Position numbers and translations under genes: made by a program
Assembly (NCBI GenBank): GCA_018475625.1
Contig: JAAKEZ010000008.1
Span: 1 to 64,000, forward strand
Origin: Candidatus Bathyarchaeota archaeon A05DMB-2
GTDB taxonomy: Archaea > Thermoproteota > Bathyarchaeia > Bathyarchaeales > Bathycorpusculaceae
Direction of reading: 5' to 3'
Length of the DNA stretch: 64,000 nt
The notes under the pieces: generated by a model
What the model saw: only the letters and a program-made list of their open reading frames with translations
The model's database searches: none
Told to the model about the DNA's origin: nothing
Shown here: positions 26,704 through 34,009 of the stretch, one piece after another
How positions within the stretch are numbered: position 1 is the first letter of the stretch
How the letters are laid out: each line of letters opens with the position of its first letter

Positions 26704-27290
26704 AACCTTCCGCCTCCTTTTCCGCCTCTTCTGCCGCGGCTTGGTTGGCTTATTTCAGGTTGCTTGGCTTCCACTGATAAGCCTTGGCGTAGTGGATGTG
26801 TTTCTTTGGCTATCGCGCTTTTGGGGCTGTATGTGATTTGGTTTTCTTCTTCTTTTGACACCATGTAGCCGGGTATGGTTACGCGTCTGTTGCCTATGGC
26901 TACGTGTCCGTGTGTGATTAGTTGGCGTGATTGGTAGATTGTTCGGGCTAAGCCTTTTCGGAAAACGATTGTTTGGAGTCGGCGTTCAAGCAGGTCTTCG
27001 ATGGACAAGTCTAAAATGTTGTCGAGAACCGCGGTTTCATGTAGTATGCTGATCTTCTTCAATTTTGTCAGGAGTTCGTTCTCCATTTTCGCGCGTTCTT
27101 CAGGCGCTTTGCCTATTAGTGACCGTGCTATGCTTCTGGTTTTGGACAGGGTTGTTTTATGACGCCACAGTTCATGCTTGTTCCTCAAGCCGTACTGCCC
27201 TAAGAGTCTAAGCTCTTCTTGAAGTATGTCTTTGCGCCAACGGAAACGCGGAGTTTCATATTTTTTACGTTGCTTCTTCGGGTCGCCCAT
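26700..27290 (-). CDS. rps4: Ribosomal protein uS4
   Basis: 196 residues with the S4 RNA-binding domain ([40 protein letters not shown]) and an archaeal-type basic glycine-rich tail. Initiates 30S body assembly. Ten bases after uS13. Confidence 0.97.
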   Translation of the reverse strand: MGDPKKQRKKYETPRFRWRKDILQEELRLLGQYGLRNKHELWRHKTTLSKTRSIARSLIGKAPEERAKMENELLTKLKKISILHETAVLDNILDLSIEDLLERRLQTIVFRKGLARTIYQSRQLITHGHVAIGNRRVTIPGYMVSKEEENQITYSPKSAIAKETHPLRQGLSVEAKQPEISQPSRGRRGGKGGGRF

Positions 27291-27300
27291 GATCTATTCC

Positions 27301-27783
27301 TCACTGTGCTGGTGGCGCGCCTCCAGTTTTCTGCATAAGCGCCTTTTTCTTTACGCCTAACGCTTTTCCAGCTCTTCCCGTGGTTTTGGTTCTTTGTCCG
27401 CGGACTTTCAGTCCGTAAGCGTGGCGGTATCCGCGCCAAGACCTGATTTCCTTGGCTTGGTCAATGTCCATTTTTGTTCTGAGAACAAGGTCTGCGCTTA
27501 TGAGGTGCATGTCTTTTCCTGTTTCAAGGTCTTTTCTTCGGTTAAAAAGCCATGAGGGTATTCCGTACTTTTCTGGTTCTCGTATCACGTCTTCTATTTT
27601 TGCGACGTCTGATTCGGTTAAGAAGCCAACTCGCAGGTCAGGGTTTACGCCTGCTTTTTTGAGTATGGCGTTAGCGAGACTTAGGCTTATGCCTTTGATT
27701 TCTGTTAATGCATAAACGGTTTTCAGGGTACCCTGCATGTCTGTACCCATTATGCGTAGGATGTGACGGTATTCCTGTGACAT
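27301..27783 (-). CDS. rps13: Ribosomal protein uS13
   Basis: 160 residues: EYRHILRIMGTDMQGTLKTV, GISLSLANAILKKAG and the late RGQRTKTTGRAGKALG are uS13 marks. Small-subunit head protein bridging to the large subunit. First gene of the eight-gene operon. Confidence 0.97.
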   Translation of the reverse strand: MSQEYRHILRIMGTDMQGTLKTVYALTEIKGISLSLANAILKKAGVNPDLRVGFLTESDVAKIEDVIREPEKYGIPSWLFNRRKDLETGKDMHLISADLVLRTKMDIDQAKEIRSWRGYRHAYGLKVRGQRTKTTGRAGKALGVKKKALMQKTGGAPPAQ

Positions 27784-27829
27784 TCTAATTTTTCATCCGT
27801 TCAAACTTTGGAGCTAACTACGAAATGAG

Positions 27830-27850
27830 ATGGTATTTATTTAAACCTTC
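27830..27850 (-). promoter_or_regulatory. Promoter of the ribosomal/RNA polymerase operon
   Basis: On the minus strand AAGGTTTAAATAAATACC reads as a BRE-TATA pair, about 55 bases before the uS13 ATG. This is the only good promoter-like element in the gap and fits an eight-gene transcript ending after rpoN. Confidence 0.6.
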
Positions 27851-27931
27851 CTTTTCAAGCATAAGGGCAGAATCATCCGCTTCTTGTTAACCAGAATTAT
27901 TGGGTTCTGCTTTCACGGATGGTGACGCAAA

Positions 27932-29701
27932 CTAAGACTTAAGCGCGTGGACTGTTTTTCTTCTCCTCAAGATGTAAACTGCTGCAGTAAATACTGAAGC
28001 TACCACGATTGCCCAATTAATGTATGGCATTACAGTTTCAAGCTCGTTTGTGGGGACTACGTTTCCATCGAGGGGTTGAATGGGCTCGTTCAGGGCTTTG
28101 ACTTCCAGGTTTTTGAAGGCTACAGCTCTGTCTGTGTTGTTTGCTATCAGGATTCCGATTTCATCTATGTTTGCGCCGTTGTTTGTGTTTACCATGCGTT
28201 CTAGAATGTTGCCGCTTATGTCTCGTAGTTCGGCGATTATCTCGGTCTCTGACAGTTTTGCCGTGACCTTGTACCATCTGTTTTCTTTTACGCTTGCGGA
28301 GGCGTTTAGGAACGCAGTCTTGGTGCCTTGGAGCTGCTGCATCTGGGAGACATCATCCTTGTCTAGTGCTTTCACGTTGACATTATAGTTGCTTTCGTTT
28401 CCTCGTTGGAGGAGGAGGCAGAACTGGTCATTCTTTATTAGGTTGTCTGGTAGCCTTAGAGGTTGGTCTCCTATCCGGTATTCGGGTTCTCGGACGTTGG
28501 ATAGCGTTTCCCCACTTTTGAGTACAATGAATTCACCGGTAAGTGTGACGCCTGCTCCAGTAAGATTGAGGTTGAGAAAATTTTTGACACCTTGCCTGAT
28601 GCTTAGTTCTTGAGCTGCGATTGCCGGGTTGCCTAAGATGTAGCTGTATTCGCGTGTTTGGAACTGGATTTGAATTTTGGGAAATCCTATGAACACGATC
28701 AGGTTTTCGCTGTCTGCACCTGAATAGTTACCTGCGCCGCTCCAGCTTGTTTTTATGTAGTATGTGCCTGTTTTTGTAAAGTCCCACGGAAAACTGTACT
28801 GTCCTGCTTGGTCGGTTTTGGTAGTGTAAGTATCCCATGCGGTTGCGTTTTGGCTAAGGTACATGACGACGTTTGCATCTGGGACCGCCGGGGTGATTTT
28901 GCCAGATACTGTTAAGTTTTGTTCCTCGTAATAGAATGGTATTGGCGGCGAGGACAGGTTTATGGTTATGTTTGAGGGAGTTAACGGCGTATCCAAGGTT
29001 GATGCAACCTGTGTGGGTGCGGTTTTTTCGCAGTTGTCAAGCGGGATTATCATGGGTGTTTCACCTGCGAGCGATTCAGGTTGGTCACCGACTTGCCATT
29101 CCGCCCTCGGAGTGCATTCTGCCATCCAGTATTCTGTGCCGTTGTATTCGTAGCTTTTGGGCGGCGTCATCCAAGTGCTGTAGGGCTTGTTTGGCAAGTA
29201 GATTCCGATGTTCATGTGGGCTGCTTTCGGGTAGTAGAATAGGACAACGTCTAATCCACCTGCTTTAAGGATTGAGGCTGCGAGGAGTGAGACGGTGTCG
29301 CAGTCTCCTTGGTTGTCCACGATGGTTTCGACTGGGTACTTTACGTCGCTTGTAACGTATGGGATTTCGTGGACTAGCGTCAAGACCGCGTTGGCGAATT
29401 CTTCATCGCTGTAAGTTTCTGTGAAGGTCATGTTTCGGATGTTCTCTGCGATTGTGGCCATTGCTGCGGGTGTTACGAAGTTTTGATAGTCATTTTCGTA
29501 TCTGATGATGTGTGTTTTGGTTTGGTAGTATTCGTAGAGTGATTGCGGTACGGAGACATAGATTGTGTGGCTGTTGAGTCCGAATTGGGCATTGCAGTTG
29601 TAGGTGCGGTTGTAGTTTTCTGATAAAACGACTGGTGTGATTATGCTTGTTAGCAGAATTGCTGTGAGCAGGATTGCTGTATTCTTGGGCTTAGAAGGCA
29701 T
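27932..29701 (-). CDS. Surface transglutaminase-like protein with Ig-like domain
   Basis: 589 residues. Signal-like hydrophobic N-terminus (about 8-26), a transglutaminase-like cysteine protease fold (Cys in NQGDCDTVSLLAA near residue 135, His in KAAHMNIGIY near 160), an Ig-like carboxypeptidase-regulatory segment (YLSQNATAWDTYTTKTDQAG near 290), a beta-rich domain, and a C-terminal membrane helix followed by RRRK. It is thus an envelope-anchored, outside-facing enzyme. Substrate unknown; such proteins in archaea are usually called transglutaminase domain proteins. Confidence 0.8.
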   Translation of the reverse strand: MPSKPKNTAILLTAILLTSIITPVVLSENYNRTYNCNAQFGLNSHTIYVSVPQSLYEYYQTKTHIIRYENDYQNFVTPAAMATIAENIRNMTFTETYSDEEFANAVLTLVHEIPYVTSDVKYPVETIVDNQGDCDTVSLLAASILKAGGLDVVLFYYPKAAHMNIGIYLPNKPYSTWMTPPKSYEYNGTEYWMAECTPRAEWQVGDQPESLAGETPMIIPLDNCEKTAPTQVASTLDTPLTPSNITINLSSPPIPFYYEEQNLTVSGKITPAVPDANVVMYLSQNATAWDTYTTKTDQAGQYSFPWDFTKTGTYYIKTSWSGAGNYSGADSENLIVFIGFPKIQIQFQTREYSYILGNPAIAAQELSIRQGVKNFLNLNLTGAGVTLTGEFIVLKSGETLSNVREPEYRIGDQPLRLPDNLIKNDQFCLLLQRGNESNYNVNVKALDKDDVSQMQQLQGTKTAFLNASASVKENRWYKVTAKLSETEIIAELRDISGNILERMVNTNNGANIDEIGILIANNTDRAVAFKNLEVKALNEPIQPLDGNVVPTNELETVMPYINWAIVVASVFTAAVYILRRRKTVHALKS

Positions 29702-29876
29702 GGGAATCGCCCAAGATGCTACTAGTTCTTTCCGAATCTTAAAAGAATATCTGCAACAAAATTGTTTAATTTTGTCGTTTGCTTTTCGGATATTGCCATG
29801 TTTTCCTCTTGTTGGTCATATATTGAGCAAGCATGGAACGTTTAAATTTACATTAATTCACTTTATTTCTTTGGTG

Positions 29877-30203
29877 ATGGTTCTCTTGGATAACGGCACT
29901 AAAGCGTTTCACTTCATAGAAGCTGATTGGCTGATTTATTTTCCAGCTTGCGGGAATCAGGGAAAATACGTTGGTTACAACGTGCTCTTCAGCGACAAAA
30001 AGAGCGGAACCTCGAAACCAGAGGCTCGCGTAACTCTGGGTGAGTTGTTGGATAAGCCTGAGATTAGTGAGCGTTATCCGCACACGGTGGGTTACTTCAA
30101 GCCTTTTGCAGAATCGTTGGATTCTGCACCAGAATACTTGGAGCTGAGAATTATTCGTAGTGTGGAAGAGTTCTGGGCGTTCTTGAACAGTTTGGACATT
30201 TGA
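29877..30203 (+). CDS. Hypothetical small soluble protein
   Basis: 108 residues from ATG (MVLLDNGTKAF), containing LIYFPACGNQGKYVGYNVLF and VTLGELLDKPEISERYP, and ending ELRIIRSVEEFWAFLNSLDI. It looks globular and acidic with no membrane segment. No family recognised. A longer in-frame start reaches back into the promoter of the divergent surface protein gene and has no protein-like composition. Confidence 0.6.
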   Translation: MVLLDNGTKAFHFIEADWLIYFPACGNQGKYVGYNVLFSDKKSGTSKPEARVTLGELLDKPEISERYPHTVGYFKPFAESLDSAPEYLELRIIRSVEEFWAFLNSLDI

Positions 30204-30493
30204 GCATGGCACATCTAATGCTGGCTGGACTAACGGCTTGGAGAAGCCTATAGCTTCATCATTTAAAGGAGCGTGCTGGCAACCTGTCGAGTAGTCTTCT
30301 CCATTATATCGCTTCGACAACACTGGCTCCTAATGTGATGTGCTCAGTGCGGTGCATTTGGCATCATTTTTGTCAGGTTTAGGTTCTGGGATGTGCCAGC
30401 TTGACCGTCATAAGCTTTGCTGAATTAAGGTTTTGATGGCGTTTGCTGGGTGCCGGTTTCGTGTGTATATTTTGGATTTTGTTTCAATATCTA
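30204..30493. other. Intergenic region before the PadR gene
   Basis: No gene supported on either strand. It leads into the operator-promoter of the PadR gene at 30494. Confidence 0.4.
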
Positions 30494-30519
30494 ATTCGAA
30501 ATTCGAATAAAATTTAAAT
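30494..30519 (+). promoter_or_regulatory. Palindromic operator and TATA box of the PadR gene
   Basis: ATTCGAAATTCGAAT (30494-30508) is a near-perfect palindrome built from ATTCGAA half-sites and lies immediately before TTTAAATA (30512-30519). Position overlapping the BRE suggests autorepression by the PadR protein encoded 33 bases downstream. Binding is inferred, not shown. Confidence 0.55.
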
Positions 30520-30551
30520 ATCTAAATGGAATCTATTCTGTTACAACGTGA

Positions 30552-30932
30552 ATGAACATGGTGGCTCTCACAGTGATCCTCAGCAACGAAAAAATGGAAG
30601 GGCGCATCCTCAAGAAAATGCATGAACGCATAATCAAAAACTTTATGGACATCATCATAATGGCGGAACTGCGGAACGGACCCCTCAGTGGCTACGACGT
30701 CATCTCCTACATCCACAACAAATTCAATCTCCTCGTCAGTTCAGGCACCGTCTACTCGCTGCTCTACTCTCTGGAAAGAAACGGGCTCGTTGAAGGCGTC
30801 TGGGACGAAAGAAAAAGAATCTACAGGCTCACAGAAAAAGGCGAAAAAACTATAGAAACCACGCTGAACGCCAACGAAAAAATCAAAGGCTTCATGTCCA
30901 ACATCCTAAAGGTGCAAGCAACAGCACCTTAA
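30552..30932 (+). CDS. PadR-family transcriptional regulator
   Basis: 126 residues with a PadR winged helix: MAELRNGPLSGYDVISYIHN, SSGTVYSLLYSLERNGLVEG and RKRIYRLTEKGEKTIE are the usual PadR pattern. The C-terminal helix is short, as in single-domain PadR proteins. Transcript probably starts within 10 bases of the ATG (leaderless). Downstream is the tRNA-Lys gene; an ABC exporter, a common PadR target, lies 0.7 kb on. Confidence 0.9.
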   Translation: MNMVALTVILSNEKMEGRILKKMHERIIKNFMDIIIMAELRNGPLSGYDVISYIHNKFNLLVSSGTVYSLLYSLERNGLVEGVWDERKRIYRLTEKGEKTIETTLNANEKIKGFMSNILKVQATAP

Positions 30933-31009
30933 CCTTTTTTTGCCCAGACGCAAACAGAAACGCTAAAAAACCTCTTTCTTGTTTCTCCTATAAGCGCAAA
31001 AATGCATGA

Positions 31010-31117
31010 GGGCCCGTAGCTCAGTAAGGCTAGAGCACCGGACTTTTAATCCGGGGGTCACGGGTTCAAACTTGGAAGGCAAAACCTTCTAGGGGACAAT
31101 TCCCGTCGGGCCCGCCA
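31010..31117 (+). tRNA. tRNA-Lys (UUU) with T-loop intron
   Basis: Cloverleaf: acceptor GGGCCCG/CGGGCCC, D-arm GCTC/GAGC, anticodon stem CCGGA/TCCGG with loop CTTTTAA (anticodon TTT), T-arm ACGGG/CCCGT, discriminator G and an encoded CCA. The T-loop TTCAAAT is interrupted after position 59 by 30 bases (31071-31100) containing the hairpin GAAGG-CAAAA-CCTTC. Removal restores a normal 7-base T-loop, so this is a non-canonical archaeal intron expected to be cut by the EndA-type splicing endonuclease. Confidence 0.93.
31071..31100 (+). other. 30-base intron in the tRNA-Lys T-loop (position 59/60)
   Basis: CTTGGAAGGCAAAACCTTCT plus ten bases. Boundaries were chosen because only this cut restores TTCAAAT and the ACGGG/CCCGT stem. 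The internal hairpin fits a relaxed bulge-helix-bulge substrate. Confidence 0.8.
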
Positions 31118-31163
31118 ATGGTTCCGACCCCAAAATGGGTGCAGGTCCAGTTCCGTCTTCTTC
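31112..31163 (+). repeat. Repeat overlapping and following the tRNA-Lys 3' end
   Basis: CCGCCAATGGTTCCGACCCC and AAAATGGGT (31112-31140) recur as a direct repeat at 45711-45738 with a few changes. Its second half (GGTTCCGA ... CAGGTCC ... CCGTCTTCTTC) resembles 47104-47147. Confidence 0.6.
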
Positions 31164-31352
31164 TAGGGTGTGTTTCCAATAAGGTCCGCTTCAGTTATTT
31201 GGAGCCAAAAAACCAGCGTTTGCTCAGCCTTAATTCTCATAAGGAAGGCATGGGGCGATTCCAAAATTAAAAATTCGTCTATTGTGACTTTGAAGTTTTG
31301 AACACTCTTACGGGGTTCAAGCAGGTAGCTCAATATGAGGTCAAACAGTTGC
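31164..31352. other. Gap between tRNA-Lys and the permease remnant
   Basis: No gene or clear signal seen. Confidence 0.4.
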
Positions 31353-31568
31353 CTACACGCTTGCCCTTTTTAGCGCCACCATGCAGCCAGCGAAGAAGAA
31401 CAACGCGAAGCCCAGAAGAGCCAGAAAAGACAGCCAAGGAAGAGGTTGTCCTAAAGCAACCGCTCGCAAGCTTTCACTTGAATGCGTGAGAGGCAATAAG
31501 TACAAGACAGCTTTTACTGCATCAGGCAAAGTTATTATTTGCCAACCCAATTGACCTACACCATTCAA
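31353..31568 (-). pseudogene. Remnant of an ABC-2 permease C-terminus
   Basis: The last ~57 codons (KAVLYLLPLTHSSESLRAVA, then a membrane helix and a basic end) are about 60 percent identical to the last 57 residues of the intact permease 33 bases upstream (KAVLYVLPLTHSSECLRATA). Everything before that is missing. This is the debris of a tandem duplication of the exporter gene or a replaced copy. Confidence 0.75.
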
Positions 31569-31601
31569 CTTCCACGATATATACGCTACCAGATTAGCGG
31601 C

Positions 31602-32351
31602 TTATACACTTTTTTTCTTGAGAACAAACACACTTGCCAAGAAAAACGCCAGTCCAAACGCGAAAAGAACACAGAAAGACCAAAATGGAAACGGCTGGGC
31701 TAAAGCCGTCGCACGCAAACATTCACTCGAATGTGTAAGAGGCAAAACATATAATACCGCCTTTGCTGCCGCAGGCAGTTGGCTCAACGAAAAGAACGTG
31801 CCGCATAAAAAGGTCATAGGTAAAATAACTAGGCTGTTAAAAGTGCTCATGCCTTGATGTGAATCTATCACAAATGCCACGAGTACTCCAAACAGTGCAA
31901 ACACAAAACATGACACCAACAACACCAACACAAATAATGGACTAATTATAAACATAGGGGAAAGAGCCAAACCGACTAACAGTATAGCAAAAGAACTGAT
32001 TAAACCACGAATCACTCCAATCAACGCCTTACCGACGATAATTGAATAAAGACTCACAGGCGACATCAAACACTCATCAAAGCTTTTATAAAAGAATCTA
32101 TCAACCTGAAGCTTTGATGCAGCGCCGCTGAAACTGGTTGAAAATGATGTTAACGCGATAATACCGGGAATAACAAATGCCAAGTAGCTAACACCTTCAA
32201 GACTGATGCCTTTTCCTAAACCATAACCAAATGCCACTAAATACAGAAGTGGCTGGACAAGACTGGTAGCAACTAACGAGCGCCAGTGGCGCCTCAAATT
32301 TCGCAAATCAACCCATAATATTGAGTACACATCTTTTAATGCATCCGACAT
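31602..32351 (-). CDS. ABC-2 type exporter permease
   Basis: 249 residues with six membrane helices and the ABC-2/DrrB-like pattern: LYLVAFGYGLGKG near residue 40, a cytoplasmic region with KSFDECLMSPVSLYSIIVGK, and PLTHSSECLRA before the last helix. Its ATG directly abuts the stop of the ATPase gene. With that ATPase it forms a DrrAB-like half transporter pair, exporting an unknown compound or drug. Confidence 0.9.
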   Translation of the reverse strand: MSDALKDVYSILWVDLRNLRRHWRSLVATSLVQPLLYLVAFGYGLGKGISLEGVSYLAFVIPGIIALTSFSTSFSGAASKLQVDRFFYKSFDECLMSPVSLYSIIVGKALIGVIRGLISSFAILLVGLALSPMFIISPLFVLVLLVSCFVFALFGVLVAFVIDSHQGMSTFNSLVILPMTFLCGTFFSLSQLPAAAKAVLYVLPLTHSSECLRATALAQPFPFWSFCVLFAFGLAFFLASVFVLKKKSV

Positions 32352-33218
32352 TTAGACATCACCGACTTTTTGTCCAGTTAGCTCTACGAAGACATCTTCC
32401 AAGTTTGAATCACGTATAATGATGGTTTTAACGTCAGGAGGCAAATTTTGCACATATTTTGTCGCTGCTGCGCGATCAGCAAAAAACTTATAATGTGTCT
32501 CCTTATTGTCAACAAGTGTCTCAACTGTGATTAGCCCCAATTTTCTGCGCAGCTCCAATGGATTGTCAAGAGCAATTAATCGCCCCTGATGAATGATTCC
32601 CACCCGTCCGCAAAGGGCCTCAGCCTCCTCGATATAGTGCGTAGTGAGAAAAATTGTTGTGCCATCCGAATTCAAGCGCCGCACCAAATCCCACAAACGT
32701 CGTCTTGCTTGAGCATCCAACCCAACTGTTGGCTCATCCAAAAAAAGCACTTCTGGCTCGTGAACCAAGCTACTAACGATCGCCGCGCGCTTCTTCATAC
32801 CGCCTGAAAGCGTATCAACCATTTTGTCAGCGTGTTCAGTAAGCTCCACGTAATCTAGCAATTCATTTATGCGCCGTTTGCGTTCAGAAGAGCTGAGATG
32901 ATGCAGACGGGCATGAAACTCCATATTTTCTCGTACTGTTAAATCGCGATCTAGACTCAAATGTTGCTGCACAACACCAAACATTTTCTTTACTTTTTCC
33001 GTGTCCTTTACAACATCTAAGCCGTTTATTCGCACACGTCCAGAAGTTGGTTTAGTTAAAGTAGTCATGATGCGAATAGTTGTGGTCTTACCCGCGCCGT
33101 TGGGTCCAAGAAAACCAAAAATTTCCCCGGAATATACGGTCAAATCCAGATCTTGGACAGCTTTGACGTTGCCATAACACTTGGTAAGCTTTTCAGTAAC
33201 AATACATTCTTTCAACAT
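32352..33218 (-). CDS. ABC exporter ATPase (DrrA/NodI type)
   Basis: 288 residues. Walker A GPNGAGKTT near residue 38, Q-loop GVVQQH, ABC signature LSGGMKKR near 141, Walker B LFLDEPTVGLD near 160, and switch His in TTHY. The C-terminal ~70 residues (LITVETLVDNKETHYK) are the extra domain of DrrA-like exporters. Own promoter in the 57-base gap after cbiZ. A PadR regulator upstream may control it. Confidence 0.93.
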   Translation of the reverse strand: MLKECIVTEKLTKCYGNVKAVQDLDLTVYSGEIFGFLGPNGAGKTTTIRIMTTLTKPTSGRVRINGLDVVKDTEKVKKMFGVVQQHLSLDRDLTVRENMEFHARLHHLSSSERKRRINELLDYVELTEHADKMVDTLSGGMKKRAAIVSSLVHEPEVLFLDEPTVGLDAQARRRLWDLVRRLNSDGTTIFLTTHYIEEAEALCGRVGIIHQGRLIALDNPLELRRKLGLITVETLVDNKETHYKFFADRAAATKYVQNLPPDVKTIIIRDSNLEDVFVELTGQKVGDV

Positions 33219-33275
33219 GAACCCTCCATAATTGGAGAGTACTCCTCAGCCAAGTTCTTAATTGTTGAATTCCGC

Positions 33276-34007
33276 TTATAGACCATCATGTCTCTTTAAC
33301 GCCTCAGTAACAGCAGCCTTAGTTGCATGCCCAATTAACTCGCCAATCTTGACGTGCCCACTGGACGCAAGCAAAGGCCTACCCATTCTCCCAGAAACAA
33401 CAATAACGTTGTCAGTTCCCGTACCAGTAGCTTGATGCTGAGGCGCTGAGGTGCTTCGGACATTCAAATCCTGAAGAGCCGCGGTTTTTGCTTCTGTGGC
33501 GGTAATAATAGCCCGCGCCATGGCACCGTTGCTTAAATTTGCGTTTGTAAGAAGAATCAAATTAATAGTTCCTAGCGTACTGAAGAATTTGCCATCTCGC
33601 TCCACGTAAGATGCCGTATCCACGCCTGTTCGTAGAGCGTTGCCTTTTGCTCCTGCAGTAGCTAGACAGTACACTTTGAACTCTTCATATGACTTCTCAC
33701 GTACGGCTGCGTTGTCCATGTTGACGCCGGTGCTCATGAACGCGATGTGTCGTGGATTGATTCCTAATGCACGGGGTAATTTCCTCTTAAAGGCGTTGTA
33801 ATTCATCATAGTACGTTCGGATAACCGAAGCGGAGTGTAATTGTTGGCTACAAACTTGACCCTTTTGAACCCATCCAAAGTTGAGAGAACCCTACGCTTT
33901 TCATCAAAAGAGACAAGCAGCGTGTTTAGATCGAATCCTTCATAGGTATGGTAGATTATTTTGGCTTCGACTCCTTCTAACTCAAGATGTATTTTCTTTT
34001 CTTTCAT
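33276..34007 (-). CDS. cbiZ: Adenosylcobinamide amidohydrolase
   Basis: 243 residues of the CbiZ family: AFMSTGVNMDNAAV, TAGAKGNALRTGVD, then GTINLILLTNANLS and the ATGTGTDNVIVV motif near residue 195. CbiZ cleaves the aminopropanol side chain from adenosylcobinamide or pseudocobalamin to give cobyric acid, allowing salvage and remodelling of corrinoids. Last gene of the corrinoid operon, 2 bases after cobN. Confidence 0.92.
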   Translation of the reverse strand: MKEKKIHLELEGVEAKIIYHTYEGFDLNTLLVSFDEKRRVLSTLDGFKRVKFVANNYTPLRLSERTMMNYNAFKRKLPRALGINPRHIAFMSTGVNMDNAAVREKSYEEFKVYCLATAGAKGNALRTGVDTASYVERDGKFFSTLGTINLILLTNANLSNGAMARAIITATEAKTAALQDLNVRSTSAPQHQATGTGTDNVIVVSGRMGRPLLASSGHVKIGELIGHATKAAVTEALKRHDGL

Positions 34008-34009
34008 GC

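Noticed and set aside
29637-29876. An 80-residue N-terminal extension of the hypothetical protein at 29877
   Set aside because: It overlaps the 5' end of the divergent surface protein and has no protein-like pattern.
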